64,000 nt of DNA from Geomicrobium sp. JCM 19039 (GCF_000698145.1 NZ_BAXB01000002.1:1-64000); one strand, 5' to 3'; shown: positions 51,959 to 62,275, counted from the first letter of the stretch. Notes: generated by a model not told the origin, from the letters alone. Program-made: numbers and translations.

Positions 51959-52904
51959 ATGGAAAACATTGCATATTTATTTCCTGGTCAAGGTTCTCAA
52001 GCGCTCGGAATGGGACATGCTGCAGCAAATGACAGTGACGGTGCAAAAGCAATTCTCAACCGTGCGGATGACAGGCTGCCATTTTCTTTAAGCGAGTTAA
52101 TGAAAGACGGACCTGAAGAACAATTGAAAGAAACGGCAAACGCGCAACCAGCGCTTCTAACGGCGAGTATTGCAAGTCTTTCCCTTTTAGAAGATGCCGA
52201 GATTGAGCTAGTTACTTGGCTGGGCATAGTCTTGGGGAGTATAGTGCGCTTGTTGCAGCGGGTGCCCTTCGTTTTGATGACGCAGTTTATGCAGTTCATG
52301 AGCGAGGCAAGTTTATGCAAGCGGCTGTTCCTGCGGGGGAGGGAACGATGGCGGCCGTCATTGGGATGGAACGTGAACCGCTCATGCAGATTACAAAGCG
52401 AGTAAGTGAGTCGGGCCACGCTGTACAATTGGCGAACCTGAATGCTCCTGGACAAATCGTCATTTCTGGCACGGTTGAGGGGGTACAAGCTGCATCTGCG
52501 GCTGCCAAAGAAGAAGGGGCAAGACGTGTGATGCCACTAAACGTGAGCGGCCCATTCCATTCAGCGTTAATGGAACCGGCAAAAGAACAGTTGCGAAACG
52601 TACTCACAGCGATTGAATTCCAAAATGCACGTATACCCGTTGTAACGAACATTCATGCCACACCGGTTTCAAACGGAGAAGAGTTGCGGCAAGGTCTAGT
52701 AGAGCAGCTCACCTCCCCGGTTTATTGGGAGGACACGATCCGCTTTATGATTCGTGAAGGGGTAGATACGTTCGTTGAATTTGGGAGCGGTCAAGTTTTG
52801 TCTGGCTCGTAAAAAAGATTCAACGCCGAGATGTGAATGTTTTCTCCATCAGCAACCTCGAAGAAGCTGAACAATTTAAACAAGCAGTAAAGGCGGTGAG
52901 GTAG
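51959..52904 (+). CDS. fabD: Malonyl-CoA:ACP transacylase FabD (two frameshifts)
   Basis: Transfers malonyl from CoA to ACP. N-terminal [14 protein letters not shown]; catalytic serine in [17 protein letters not shown]; catalytic His in [11 protein letters not shown]. Two single-base losses: at about 52215, where [13 protein letters not shown] should read [10 protein letters not shown], and at about 52803, where QVLSGS should read [20 protein letters not shown]. Restored length is about 315 residues. ATG 51959 follows AGGGAG; GTG 51950 is in frame. The stop overlaps the fabG start by one base. Confidence 0.94.
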
Positions 52905-53650
52905 TGAATTTAAATGGCAAAAAAGCACTTGTTACTGGTGGTTCACGAGGAATTGGTCGCGCCATTGCAGTCGCTCTTGCAAAACAAGGGGCAGATGTTG
53001 CGATTAACTATGCTGGAAATGCTGCCAAAGCAGACGAAGTAAAAAATGAATGTATAGCTGAAGGTGTTCAGGCTTTCACCATTCAAGCAGATGTTGCGAG
53101 TGAAGATGATGTCAAGAATATGTTTCAAGAAGTGCAATCTCAATTCGGGGGCATTGACCTGCTCATTAATAACGCCGGGATTACACGAGACAACCTCGTT
53201 ATGCGCATGAAAAGTGACGATTGGGACGCAGTCATCGATACAAATTTAAAGGGGGTGTTTCTATGCTCCAAAGCGGCATCCCGGCCAATGATGAAGCAGC
53301 GGAGCGGAGCGATCATTAACATTGCATCGGTTGTTGGTTCCATTGGGAACGCGGGCCAAGCGAATTACACAGCGGCAAAAGCAGGTGTTCTCGGTCTAAC
53401 AAAGACGCTAGCTCGAGAATTTGCGGCACGGAACATCCGTGTCAATGCGGTTGCTCCTGGGTTCATCTCAACGGAAATGACCGACCAACTCGATGAACAA
53501 ACGCGCGTTAGTTTGTTGGCAAACATTCCGCTAAATGAACTCGGGAAACCAGAAGACATTGCAGAAGCCGTCGTTTTTCTGGCCAGTGATGCAAGTCGTT
53601 ATATGACAGGTCAAACCCTGCATGTAGACGGCGGTATGTACATGGGATAA
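52904..53650 (+). CDS. fabG: 3-oxoacyl-ACP reductase FabG
   Basis: NADPH-dependent short-chain dehydrogenase of fatty-acid elongation. Cofactor loop [16 protein letters not shown] near residue 10, NNAGITRDN near residue 88, and the Ser-Tyr-Lys catalytic set in [14 protein letters not shown] and YTAAKAGV near residues 140-155. 248 residues. GTG start with GGTGAGG upstream. Confidence 0.96.
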   Translation: MNLNGKKALVTGGSRGIGRAIAVALAKQGADVAINYAGNAAKADEVKNECIAEGVQAFTIQADVASEDDVKNMFQEVQSQFGGIDLLINNAGITRDNLVMRMKSDDWDAVIDTNLKGVFLCSKAASRPMMKQRSGAIINIASVVGSIGNAGQANYTAAKAGVLGLTKTLAREFAARNIRVNAVAPGFISTEMTDQLDEQTRVSLLANIPLNELGKPEDIAEAVVFLASDASRYMTGQTLHVDGGMYMG

Positions 53651-53687
53651 AGGACGATATTCACTAGTTTTTTTTCGAAGTTTCATC

Positions 53688-53693
53688 TATAAT
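53688..53693 (+). promoter_or_regulatory. Possible -10 element of an acpP promoter
   Basis: A perfect TATAAT about 60 bases before acpP; the matching -35 (TAGTTT) is poor. Bacillus acpA has its own promoter, so this is plausible but weak. Confidence 0.35.
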
Positions 53694-53753
53694 AACAAAA
53701 GGATTGCTATCTTTTTCTATAAAGAGAAAGATGATTAATGGAGGCGAATAAAT

Positions 53754-53990
53754 ATGGCAGAGAATAACACACTTGAACGTGTAACGAAGATTATCGTAGA
53801 TCGACTAAGTGTAGAAGCAGCAGACGTAAAAATGGAAGCAACATTCAAAGACGATCTCGGTGCAGATTCCCTTGATGTTGTTGAACTCGTTATGGAACTT
53901 GAAGATGAGTTTGAACTTGAAATTTCTGATGAAGAAGCTGAAAAGATTTCAACGGTTGCTGATGTCGTCAATTACATAGATGCACAGTAA
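53754..53990 (+). CDS. acpP: Acyl carrier protein
   Basis: A 78-residue acidic ACP. The phosphopantetheine serine is in [19 protein letters not shown] near residue 38. RBS TGGAGGCG. Followed by a strong terminator, so the fap-fab group ends here. Confidence 0.97.
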   Translation: MAENNTLERVTKIIVDRLSVEAADVKMEATFKDDLGADSLDVVELVMELEDEFELEISDEEAEKISTVADVVNYIDAQ

Positions 53991-53999
53991 CTGAACGAA

Positions 54000-54031
54000 C
54001 AAGTTCTGCACAGAGGTGCAGAACTTGTTTT
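54000..54031 (+). terminator. Terminator after acpP
   Basis: Perfect 12-bp stem CAAGTTCTGCAC / GTGCAGAACTTG with loop AGAG and TTTT after it. Confidence 0.94.
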
Positions 54032-54061
54032 CCGGTTAGGATCTTTGAAAGGAGTGTGCTT

Positions 54062-54832
54062 ATGCGGCGGCAAACGGAGCGAAAGCCAAAACGTAAAGCT
54101 CAGACGAATGTACATCCGCAATTGGCAAAACGGTTTGACGAATTAATAGAAAGTTTATCGATTACGTTTACGAATAAGCAAATTCTCTATCAAGCATTTA
54201 CTCATTCATCCTATGTGAATGAACAGAGGTTCCGTTCGGACCAAGATAATGAACGATTGGAGTTTCTTGGAGATGCTGTACTTGAGCTTGCCGTTTCCCA
54301 GCATCTATTTAAACGATTTCCGACGATGCAAGAAGGGGAGATGACGAAACTCCGAGCAGCAGTTGTATGTGAGCCATCCCTTGCGGACTTAGCTGAGCGC
54401 TTGAACTTCGGAACGCTTATCTTTTTAGGTAAAGGGGAAGAAATGAGTGGAGGCCGCGAACGTCCAGCCATGCTCGCTGATGTGTTTGAAGCGTTTGTCG
54501 GTGCACTTTATCTTGACCAAGGCATGGAATCGGTGTACGTATTCCTTGAAGAGACGGTCTATCAGAAGATTAAAAGTGGCAGTTATACACACGTGATGGA
54601 TTTTAAAAGTCAATTGCAAGAGTTTGTTCAGCAAGAAAGTGGCGCAAGAATTCAATATGAGATTGTCGCTGAGGAAGGACCTGCGCATAGTCGAGAGTTC
54701 GTTTCACAAGTGTATGTAAATAAAGCATTGCACGGTGAAGGTAGAGGAAAGACGAAAAAAGCTGCGGAACAGCATGCTGCGCAAATTGCGCTTGCAGAAT
54801 TAAGCAAAGATGTGGTGGAAAAACAGCACTAA
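54062..54832 (+). CDS. rnc: Ribonuclease III
   Basis: Double-strand-specific endoribonuclease that processes rRNA and small cytoplasmic RNA. The signature [17 protein letters not shown] is near residue 64; the second acidic site [15 protein letters not shown] is near residue 138; a C-terminal dsRNA-binding domain covers about residues 180-250 ([30 protein letters not shown]). 256 residues. ATG 54062 is seven bases after GAAAGGAG. Confidence 0.96.
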   Translation: MRRQTERKPKRKAQTNVHPQLAKRFDELIESLSITFTNKQILYQAFTHSSYVNEQRFRSDQDNERLEFLGDAVLELAVSQHLFKRFPTMQEGEMTKLRAAVVCEPSLADLAERLNFGTLIFLGKGEEMSGGRERPAMLADVFEAFVGALYLDQGMESVYVFLEETVYQKIKSGSYTHVMDFKSQLQEFVQQESGARIQYEIVAEEGPAHSREFVSQVYVNKALHGEGRGKTKKAAEQHAAQIALAELSKDVVEKQH

Positions 54833-54860
54833 CCAATTTCAAAGAAAATGGTTAGTGCTG
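54824..54860 (-). terminator. Terminator between rnc and the DUF1128 gene
   Basis: A perfect 12-bp inverted repeat (CAGCACTAACCA / TGGTTAGTGCTG). On the minus strand it is followed by TTTTT, so it terminates the minus-strand gene; it overlaps the rnc stop and may also affect rnc. Confidence 0.85.
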
Positions 54861-54864
54861 AGAA

Positions 54865-55091
54865 TTATTTCTTAACCTTAATGGACCCAAGCTCAGAAAC
54901 GAGCGCATCGATCTCTTTTACGCTTAGATTAGGATGATGAATGACGTAATCGTATACATCACGAATATCTTCATAACGTGATAACGAATAGCCATCTGGT
55001 CTAGAATCGCCCGATTGACGACGTTTAATCGTTCCTGCAGCTTTTCAAACATGTAAGTCATATTCTCTTTTGTTGCTTCTTGAAGTTCCAT
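54865..55091 (-). CDS. DUF1128 family protein (YfkK-like, frameshifted)
   Basis: A small cytoplasmic protein of the DUF1128/YfkK family, function unknown. Start ATG at 55091 with GGAGG six bases upstream on the minus strand. It reads MELQEATKENMTYMFEKLQE, then RLNVVNRAILD; the frame breaks at about 55014, where one C is missing (GACCCAGAT read as GACCAGAT). After repair it continues PDGYSLSRYEDIRDVYDYVI and ends VSELGSIKVKK at 54865, 75 residues in all. It is antisense to the flanking rnc and smc genes and has its own terminator. Confidence 0.85.
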
Positions 55092-55204
55092 GAATAGCCT
55101 CCTTTTCTCTTTTATTTTAGAGGCGATTTTCATGTTTGAAAAGGTGAGACGTAAAAAAAGTCAGATCAGGAAATAAGGGGTAAGGTTGAATTGAGGGTAC
55201 ATGT

Positions 55205-58200
55205 ATGCATTTAAAACGACTGGAAATTTCAGGATTCAAGTCTTTTGCGTCACCGTTGACCGTAGACTTTGACCGAGGAATTACCGCCGTTGTCGGCCCA
55301 AACGGTAGCGGCAAAAGCAATGTTGCGGATGCCGTGAGATGGGTGCTTGGAGAACAGTCCGCCAAACAGCTTCGTGGATCAAAAATGGAAGATGTCATTT
55401 TTGCTGGCAGTGAATCGCGAAAACGAGTGAATCTCGCTCAAGTTACACTTGTGCTGGACAATGAAGACGGTCATTTACAATCGGACTATACGGAAATTAG
55501 TATGACTCGTAAATTGTTTCGGACTGGGGAGAGCGATTATAAGTTAAATGGGACGAGTTGTCGCAGAAAAGACCTCGTGGATTTACTCGTTGACTCTGGG
55601 CTCGGCAAAGAAGCGTATTCCATGATTGGGCAAGGAGAAGTAGAAAAGATCCTCTCTTCTAAACCTGAAGAGCGTAGAGCGATGTTTGAAGATGCGGCAG
55701 GCGTGCTGAAATATAAATCTCGTAAACAGCAATCAGAAAAGAAACTTCAAGAAACGATGGAGAATTTGGATCGGGTAGAAGACATTTTGCATGAGCTCGA
55801 GCAGCAAATTGAGCCTTTAGAAATCCAAGCGTCAACGGCAAAAGAATACATTGAGAAAAAAGAAGAATTAACTGCGCTAGATGTCGCACTGCTTGCGATT
55901 GACATCGAAGACAAACATAAAAAATGGTCTGTTTCCAAACAAGATGTCGAAACCTTACAGGAACGTCTGAAAACAGAAGAGAAACAGTTGGCTTCGTATA
56001 CGGATGCGAGAAAAGAAGAAACAAATAAACTGCAAAACATTGAACAAAACTTAGAAACTGCCCAGACGAAATTGTTAGAAGCAAGTGAACGTCTTCAGCA
56101 ACAAGAAGGCCATAAGAAGCTCATGGACGAACGAGGGACGAATGCCTATACCCGTTTGGATGAGTTGGACAAACGGATCACAGCGATTGAAAGTGAATGG
56201 AAAAGAAAGAAAACAGAGTTGGATGATGAAGATCAGGATCTTCGAGAGAAGACGAATCAATTAACGGCGTTAGACGAACAGTGGAAAGAGTTAACGAACC
56301 GTGCAAGTCGTTCGAAAGAGGATCTTGAAGAAGAGATTGAAACATTAAAAACGACTTATATCGATGTTTTGAATGAACAAGCCGCCACTAAGAATGAGTT
56401 GCGTTATCACGATGAACAACGAAAAAAGCTACGCCATCGCTTGCGCATCTTGGATGAAGAGAACAAAGGGACAGATGAGGAGCTAAAAGCTCAGGATAAG
56501 CAGCATCAAGATGCGATGCAACGTGTGAAAGCACTTCAAGCCAAGCGCGAAGCAGCCAATGATGATGAGCAATCGTTGGATGGAGAGATTGAGCAGGCGA
56601 TCAAAAAAAAGGTAGACACAGAAGATCATCTCTATCGTGGGTATCGATCGAGGGAAGATGTGACGTCACGACTCGCTTTGCTAGACCGAATGGAACAAGA
56701 ACACGCTGGCTTCTTTCAAGGAGTTAAAGCTGTTCTTCAAGCAAAGGACCGTGAGAACCTGACAGGGATTGTCGGTCCGATCGCATCCCTCGTCTCTTCT
56801 GATAAGAAGTTTGAGACGGCGATTGAGACGGCACTTGCCGGTGCGCTCCAACACGTCGTCGTTGATACCGAACGTTCAGGTCGTCAAGCCATTCAGTATT
56901 TGAAAAACCACCGAGAAGGTCGGGCAACATTTTTACCGTTAGACGTCATGCGAGCGCGTACAATTCCTAAAGCTCTCGTACAAAAGCTGCAAACCCATGA
57001 TGGCTATTTAGGGACGGCAAAAGAAAACGTTCAGTATGAACAACAGCTCGAACCAGTCGTTGGCAACTTGCTCGGAGCCGTCATTATCGCGACAGATTTA
57101 AAAGCAGGAAATCAATTAGCGCAAATGGTCAACTATAAAAACCGAATTGTTACGATGGACGGTGACGTAATCAATCCCGGAGGGTCGATGACTGGCGGGG
57201 GCGAGAAACGTAAAGGAATGGAACTGCTCGGTAGAAAGCGTGAACGAGAAGAGCTTCGAGAAAAGCAAACGTCTATTGAGGAAGCGATTCAATCTCTTGA
57301 AAAGCGAGTCGCGACTGAAAAAGAGACGCTCGCTCAACTTGAAGAAAAGAAACAGGAACAACTTCTTCAAAGTGAAACCATTCGTTTAGAGTTGGAAACA
57401 GCAAAAGAACAAGCCCAACAACTTGCCCAGCAAAAGGAGCGGGACGGAGCGCATCATTCCTTGTATATTAAAGAGCGAGAAGCTTATTTACAGGAGCTAA
57501 CCGATACCGAAGAGCATGTGCAACGAACGGAAGAAAAAGAGCAGTCGCTCGTCACACGTGTACAAGAACTCCAGCAGTCGATCGAACAAAAAGAAGCGCT
57601 CAAAAAAGAAGAAGAGTCATCGGAGAAAGATCTTCAAGAGCGTGTGACGGAGATGAGAATTGAGCGGGCGAAACAAAAAGAACAGTTTGAAAGTCAGCAA
57701 CAAACCGTCAAACGCTTGCAAGCGGATGTAAAAGAACATCAGAAAGGTCTTGCAGCCGCCAAAGATGAGCGGAAAACATTAGAATCAAGACTCGGTGACT
57801 TATCAGAAGGCTCATCGACGATTGATGATGATATTCAGTTGACATCTGAAGAAAAGAAAACCGAGCAGGCGAAGGTTGAGGATGGCAAAGCAAAACGTGA
57901 GCAAGTGAAGCAACAACTTCAACTGTTAGAAGAGCAAGTTCAACGTTACGAAGTGCGGGTAAGTGAAGAGACAACGAAAAAACAAGATGAGGAACTGTGC
58001 CTTCACCGGTTAGACATTGAACTCGATCACTTGCTCAACCGTCTGCAATCCGAATATGAACAAAGTTATGAAGCGGCAAGGCGTGACTATGAGCTATCAA
58101 TTCCTGTTGAAGAAGCACGTACGAAAGTGAAGCTGCTGAAAAAAGCCATTGATGAGCTTGGGTTTGTCAACCTTGGAGCGATTGATGAGTTTGAACGAAT

Positions 58201-58786
58201 TTCGGAACGTCACGATTTCCTTAAAAGCCAGCAAGATGATCTATTAGAAGCGAGGAGCACCCTTCAAGAAGCGATTCGGGAGATGGATGAAGAGATGACG
58301 CGGAAGTTCCGTGAGACGTTCGTGCAAATCCGCGCACAATTTAAAGAAACGTACCGGAAAATGTTTGGGGGAGGGGAGGCTGACCTTGAGCTGAGCGACC
58401 CAGATGATCTCCTCGAGAGTGGGATTGATATTTTTGCTCGACCACCTGGAAAGAAACGCCAGGCGCTATCCTTACTCTCTGGTGGAGAGCGAGCGCTCAC
58501 TGCCATTGCTCTATTGTTCGCGATTTTGAACGTGAGACCGGTGCCGTTTTGCATATTGGACGAAGTGGAAGCCGCGTTAGATGAAGCGAACGTTACTCGG
58601 TTTGCGAACTATTTACAGTCGTTCGCTCACCAAACCCAATTCATCGTCATTACACACAGAAAAGGGACGATGGCGTCTTGTGACGCACTGTACGGGGTCA
58701 CAATGGAAGAGTCAGGTGTATCACGACTTGTTTCCGTTCGTTTAGAAGAAACCGAACAACTCGAGGCGATCGTCTCGGGAGATTAG
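55205..58786 (+). CDS. smc: Chromosome segregation protein SMC
   Basis: Condensin ATPase (1193 residues) that works with ScpA and ScpB. Walker A GPNGSGKSNVADAVRWVLG near residue 32; two long coiled coils (about 170-500 and 675-1020) flank the hinge (about 515-640, with GVKAVLQAKDRENLTGIVGP). The C-terminal head has the ABC signature LSGGERALTAIALLFAI and Walker B FCILDEVEAALDEANV. It follows rnc but is separated by the antiparallel DUF1128 gene; ftsY follows as usual. Confidence 0.97.
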   Translation: MHLKRLEISGFKSFASPLTVDFDRGITAVVGPNGSGKSNVADAVRWVLGEQSAKQLRGSKMEDVIFAGSESRKRVNLAQVTLVLDNEDGHLQSDYTEISMTRKLFRTGESDYKLNGTSCRRKDLVDLLVDSGLGKEAYSMIGQGEVEKILSSKPEERRAMFEDAAGVLKYKSRKQQSEKKLQETMENLDRVEDILHELEQQIEPLEIQASTAKEYIEKKEELTALDVALLAIDIEDKHKKWSVSKQDVETLQERLKTEEKQLASYTDARKEETNKLQNIEQNLETAQTKLLEASERLQQQEGHKKLMDERGTNAYTRLDELDKRITAIESEWKRKKTELDDEDQDLREKTNQLTALDEQWKELTNRASRSKEDLEEEIETLKTTYIDVLNEQAATKNELRYHDEQRKKLRHRLRILDEENKGTDEELKAQDKQHQDAMQRVKALQAKREAANDDEQSLDGEIEQAIKKKVDTEDHLYRGYRSREDVTSRLALLDRMEQEHAGFFQGVKAVLQAKDRENLTGIVGPIASLVSSDKKFETAIETALAGALQHVVVDTERSGRQAIQYLKNHREGRATFLPLDVMRARTIPKALVQKLQTHDGYLGTAKENVQYEQQLEPVVGNLLGAVIIATDLKAGNQLAQMVNYKNRIVTMDGDVINPGGSMTGGGEKRKGMELLGRKREREELREKQTSIEEAIQSLEKRVATEKETLAQLEEKKQEQLLQSETIRLELETAKEQAQQLAQQKERDGAHHSLYIKEREAYLQELTDTEEHVQRTEEKEQSLVTRVQELQQSIEQKEALKKEEESSEKDLQERVTEMRIERAKQKEQFESQQQTVKRLQADVKEHQKGLAAAKDERKTLESRLGDLSEGSSTIDDDIQLTSEEKKTEQAKVEDGKAKREQVKQQLQLLEEQVQRYEVRVSEETTKKQDEELCLHRLDIELDHLLNRLQSEYEQSYEAARRDYELSIPVEEARTKVKLLKKAIDELGFVNLGAIDEFERISERHDFLKSQQDDLLEARSTLQEAIREMDEEMTRKFRETFVQIRAQFKETYRKMFGGGEADLELSDPDDLLESGIDIFARPPGKKRQALSLLSGGERALTAIALLFAILNVRPVPFCILDEVEAALDEANVTRFANYLQSFAHQTQFIVITHRKGTMASCDALYGVTMEESGVSRLVSVRLEETEQLEAIVSGD

Positions 58787-58808
58787 ATCGTGGAAAGGTG
58801 TAGATGAC

Positions 58809-59795
58809 ATGAGCTTCTTTCGAAAACTTAAAGAACGCGTGACGAATCAAACCGATTCGATGACAGACAAATTTAAAGATGGTCTGCAAAAGACGAGAGA
58901 TTCATTCTCTGAGAAAATGAACAGTCTCGCTGCAAAGTATCGAACTGTAGACGAAGATTTCTTTGAAGAACTTGAAGAACTTCTCATTTCGGCAGATGTT
59001 GGCGTGAACACGGTAATGGAGCTCGTCGATGAACTTAGAGATGAGGCAAAGCTGAAAAATGTTAAAAACAGTCGAGACATCTTACCGATCATTAGTGAAA
59101 AGTTGACCGAAAGACTCGATTTTACCGGTCATGACAGTGAGCTTACAATGAATCCCGATGGGATGACTGTCATCTTGTTCGTCGGTGTGAACGGTGTTGG
59201 AAAAACGACGACGATTGGCAAACTCGCACACCACTTCAAGCAATCCGACCAAAAAGTTGTGTTAGCCGCCGGGGATACGTTTCGGGCAGGGGCGATTGAA
59301 CAGTTAGCGGTTTGGGGAGAGCGCGTCGGTGTGGATGTAATCAAGCAAGCTGAAGGTTCAGACCCTGCAGCGGTCATGTACGACGCCATTCATGCTGCCC
59401 GCTCTCGTGGGGCGAATGTGCTGTTGTGTGATACCGCTGGCCGCTTGCAAAATAAAGTGAATCTCATGAAAGAGCTTGAGAAAGTGAAGCGTGTAATTCA
59501 ACGTGAAGTACCTAGCGCTCCTCATGAAGTGTTGCTCGTTCTGGATGCAACGACTGGTCAAAATGCGATGGCCCAAGCAAAACAATTTAAAGAAGCCACC
59601 GATGTATCCGGGATTGTGTTGACGAAGCTTGATGGTACGGCGAAAGGTGGAATTGTACTCGCCATTCGCAACGAGCTTGATATTCCAGTGAAATTTGTTG
59701 GGCTAGGCGAGAAGATGGATGACTTACAGCCGTTTCAAGCGGAACAGTTCACGTACGGACTTTTTCAAAACATGGTCGAGAAAGAAGAGGACTAA
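58809..59795 (+). CDS. ftsY: Signal recognition particle receptor FtsY
   Basis: SRP GTPase (328 residues) that docks ribosome-SRP complexes to the membrane. N-terminal helix [13 protein letters not shown] can bind lipid; helical N domain to about residue 100; G domain with [39 protein letters not shown] and [10 protein letters not shown]. Adjacent to smc and just upstream of ylxM-ffh, its functional partner. Confidence 0.96.
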   Translation: MSFFRKLKERVTNQTDSMTDKFKDGLQKTRDSFSEKMNSLAAKYRTVDEDFFEELEELLISADVGVNTVMELVDELRDEAKLKNVKNSRDILPIISEKLTERLDFTGHDSELTMNPDGMTVILFVGVNGVGKTTTIGKLAHHFKQSDQKVVLAAGDTFRAGAIEQLAVWGERVGVDVIKQAEGSDPAAVMYDAIHAARSRGANVLLCDTAGRLQNKVNLMKELEKVKRVIQREVPSAPHEVLLVLDATTGQNAMAQAKQFKEATDVSGIVLTKLDGTAKGGIVLAIRNELDIPVKFVGLGEKMDDLQPFQAEQFTYGLFQNMVEKEED

Positions 59796-59802
59796 CCGTT
59801 TC

Positions 59803-59831
59803 TTGACAGCGGGACGCGCAGCTTGTAACAT
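59803..59831 (+). promoter_or_regulatory. Promoter of ylxM-ffh
   Basis: Perfect TTGACA (59803-59808), 17-bp spacer, TAACAT (59826-59831). It lies just after ftsY and 43 bases before ylxM. Confidence 0.7.
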
Positions 59832-59873
59832 TTAATTGTAAAGGCTATTCACTTAACAGTGAGGGTGAATTCA

Positions 59874-60203
59874 GTGCTTGAAAAGACGATGAGAATGAAC
59901 GCGTTGTTTGATTTTTATCATTCGCTTCTCACAGACAAACAACGCAACTATTTAAAGCTCTACTATTATGATGATTATTCGCTCGGTGAGATCTCTGAAC
60001 TCTATGAGGTGAGCAGGCAGGCCGTTTATGATAATATTCGCCGTAGTGAACAGATGCTTGAAGACTATGAGGCGAAGCTGGGTCTTTTTCATCGATACCG
60101 AATTCGACAAGAGCTATACAAGACACTTAAAGAGATCGGTGACGAGACAGACAACCGGGAATTACTCCGGATTAGTGAAGAATTAGAACGAGCCGAAGAG
60201 TAA
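59874..60203 (+). CDS. ylxM: YlxM-family SRP-associated regulator
   Basis: A 109-residue helix-turn-helix protein (UPF0122). [20 protein letters not shown] near residue 40 is the DNA-binding-like motif shared with sigma-factor region 4. It is always next to ffh; in streptococci YlxM binds SRP RNA and Ffh. GTG 59874 with GAGGGTGA upstream gives the family N-terminus [19 protein letters not shown]. Confidence 0.93.
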   Translation: MLEKTMRMNALFDFYHSLLTDKQRNYLKLYYYDDYSLGEISELYEVSRQAVYDNIRRSEQMLEDYEAKLGLFHRYRIRQELYKTLKEIGDETDNRELLRISEELERAEE

Positions 60204-60216
60204 GGAGGGGATTCCA

Positions 60217-61569
60217 ATCGCATTTGAAAGTTTAGCGGAACGACTTCAACAAACGATGCAAAAGATCAAAGGTAAGGGAAAGGTTAACGAAGCGGACGTC
60301 AAAGAAATGACCCGTGAAGTGAGACTTGCTTTACTCGAAGCCGACGTGAACTTTAAAGTCGTGAAGCAATTTGTAAACCGTATTAAAGAGCGGGCGGTTG
60401 GCCAGGAAGTGATGAAGAGTTTAACTCCTGGTCAACAAGTCATCAAAGTCGTTAACGAAGAACTGACTGAATTGATGGGCGCTGAAGAAAGCAAGATTGC
60501 TACAGCAAACAAACCTCCTACGATCATTATGATGGTCGGTTTGCAAGGTGCAGGTAAAACGACGACAGCAGCGAAACTTGCCAACTATTTGCGAAAGCAA
60601 AAGAACAAAACACCGATGCTCGTTGCCGCTGACGTATATCGCCCAGCGGCCATTGACCAGTTGAATACACTCGGAAAGCAATTAAATATGCCTGTGTACT
60701 CGGATGGGACCGATAAGAACCCGGTGGACATCGTCAATGCAGGTGTGCAAATGGCGAAAGATAACCAACATGACACGGTCATCTTGGATACGGCAGGTCG
60801 TTTGCATGTGGACGAATCACTTATGGGTGAACTGCTGCAGATGAAAGACGCTGTAACTCCTGATGAAATTCTTCTCGTTGTCGATGCGATGACCGGTCAA
60901 GATGCCGTTAACGTTGCCGAACATTTCAACGAACAGCTCGAAATTAATGGCGTCGTATTAACGAAGCTAGACGGCGATACACGCGGAGGGGCAGCTTTAT
61001 CGATTCGCGCGGTCACTGACAAGCCGATTAAGTTCGCCGGAATGGGTGAAAAGATTGACCAACTTGAACCATTCCATCCAGAGCGAATGGCGTCTCGAAT
61101 TCTCGGTATGGGTGATGTACTTTCATTAATTGAAAAAGCACAGACGAACGTCGATGAAGAGAAAGCCAAAGAGTTGGAAGCGAAGATGCGCAATGCCGAC
61201 TTGACGTTTGATGACTTTTTGGAACAGTTGGATCAAGTGAAGAGCATGGGGCCTTTAGAAGATCTGCTCGGTATGATTCCAGGTGCTGGGAAAATGAAAG
61301 GCTTAAAGAACATGCAAGTTGACGACAGCCAAATTGGAAAAGTGGAAGCGATCATCCGTTCCATGACGAAAGCGGAGAAAGTCGACCCTAAATTGATGAA
61401 TGCTAGCCGAAAGCGAAGAATTGCCAAAGGTAGTGGGACGACCGTTCAAGATGTGAATAAGCTGCTCAAACAGTTTGATGATATGAAAAAAATGATGAAG
61501 CAGATGTCTTCACAAATGACAGGCAAGAAAAAAGGAAAAGGCGGGATGCAGCTCCCGTTTATGAAGTAG
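60217..61569 (+). CDS. ffh: Signal recognition particle protein Ffh (non-AUG start)
   Basis: SRP54 homologue that binds signal peptides and SRP RNA. G domain: GLQGAGKTTTAAKLANYL, DVYRPAAIDQL, DTAGRLHVDE and TKLDGDTRGGAA; the methionine-rich M domain is the C-terminal third (MGPLEDLLGMIPGAGKMKG, then a Met/Lys-rich tail). The family N-terminus AFESLAERLQQTMQKIKGKG begins at 60220. The codon before it is ATC (60217), placed seven bases after AGGAGGG; there is no ATG, GTG or TTG in that place, and the first in-frame ATG (60256) would remove 13 conserved residues. Either ATC is the start, or ATG was misread. Confidence 0.95.
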   Translation: MAFESLAERLQQTMQKIKGKGKVNEADVKEMTREVRLALLEADVNFKVVKQFVNRIKERAVGQEVMKSLTPGQQVIKVVNEELTELMGAEESKIATANKPPTIIMMVGLQGAGKTTTAAKLANYLRKQKNKTPMLVAADVYRPAAIDQLNTLGKQLNMPVYSDGTDKNPVDIVNAGVQMAKDNQHDTVILDTAGRLHVDESLMGELLQMKDAVTPDEILLVVDAMTGQDAVNVAEHFNEQLEINGVVLTKLDGDTRGGAALSIRAVTDKPIKFAGMGEKIDQLEPFHPERMASRILGMGDVLSLIEKAQTNVDEEKAKELEAKMRNADLTFDDFLEQLDQVKSMGPLEDLLGMIPGAGKMKGLKNMQVDDSQIGKVEAIIRSMTKAEKVDPKLMNASRKRRIAKGSGTTVQDVNKLLKQFDDMKKMMKQMSSQMTGKKKGKGGMQLPFMK

Positions 61570-61601
61570 GTAAAGATTTTTATGCTGAAAAGGAAAAACC
61601 C

Positions 61602-61630
61602 TTTACACATGAATAGAATTTGTCTATAAT
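61602..61630 (+). promoter_or_regulatory. Promoter of rpsP
   Basis: TTTACA (61602-61607), 17-bp spacer, perfect TATAAT (61625-61630). About 90 bases of leader follow, including a small AAGGC/GCCTT hairpin near 61667-61682 with a T stretch. Confidence 0.8.
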
Positions 61631-61721
61631 AGGCTAATGTGCGATGAATTCACTAGAATTATTGCAAGGCGTTCTGCCTTTTAAACAAAAAAGAAAACAA
61701 ATATAATGGAGGTTGAGGATT

Positions 61722-61994
61722 ATGGCAACGAAAATTCGTCTTAAAAGAATGGGATCAAAGAAAAGACCTTTCTACCGTGTAGTTGTTGCGGACTCTCGCG
61801 CACCACGTGATGGTCGCTTTATCGAGGAGATTGGAACGTACAACCCACTTCTTACAGAAAACACATTTGATGTGAAAGAAGAGCGTGCGCTTAAGTGGAT
61901 GCTAGATGGAGCTAAACCATCTGACACGGTACGTAACCTATTCTCTAAAGCTGGCCTTATGGAGAAAGTCCATAACGCGAAGAACGGCAAGTAG
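61722..61994 (+). CDS. rpsP: 30S ribosomal protein S16
   Basis: A 90-residue S16: [40 protein letters not shown], and [24 protein letters not shown]. It starts the rpsP-khpA group, followed by ylqD-rimM-trmD, a conserved ribosome-maturation cluster. Confidence 0.97.
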   Translation: MATKIRLKRMGSKKRPFYRVVVADSRAPRDGRFIEEIGTYNPLLTENTFDVKEERALKWMLDGAKPSDTVRNLFSKAGLMEKVHNAKNGK

Positions 61995-62002
61995 GTTAAC
62001 CG

Positions 62003-62233
62003 ATGTTAAAAAAACTCGTCTTGACCGTTGCCCAGACGCTTGTGGATCACCCTGAAGACGTTCACGTAGACCAAGTGGAACAACAAGGAACGACAGTGTT
62101 AACGCTGTCTGTGCACAAGGAAGACATGGGGAAAGTCATCGGCAAAAGCGGCAAAGTTGCAAGCGCATTGCGCACGGTTTTGGCTGCAGCGAACCGGGAT
62201 CACGGAAAGGTTCGACTAAACATTGCTGATTAA
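62003..62233 (+). CDS. khpA: KH-domain RNA-binding protein KhpA
   Basis: A 76-residue single KH domain (YlqC). The RNA-binding loop is GKVIGKSGKVASALRTVLAA with the GxxG motif. KhpA pairs with KhpB (Jag) and affects cell length in several Firmicutes. It follows rpsP by eight bases. Confidence 0.95.
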   Translation: MLKKLVLTVAQTLVDHPEDVHVDQVEQQGTTVLTLSVHKEDMGKVIGKSGKVASALRTVLAAANRDHGKVRLNIAD

Positions 62234-62243
62234 GGACGTGTGA

Positions 62244-62275
62244 GGGGGAGGCGAAGCCTTCCTCTTTCTTTTTAC
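62244..62275 (+). terminator. Terminator after khpA
   Basis: GGGGGAGGC pairs with GCCTTCCTC (two G:T pairs) around GAA, followed by TTTCTTTTT. Confidence 0.82.
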
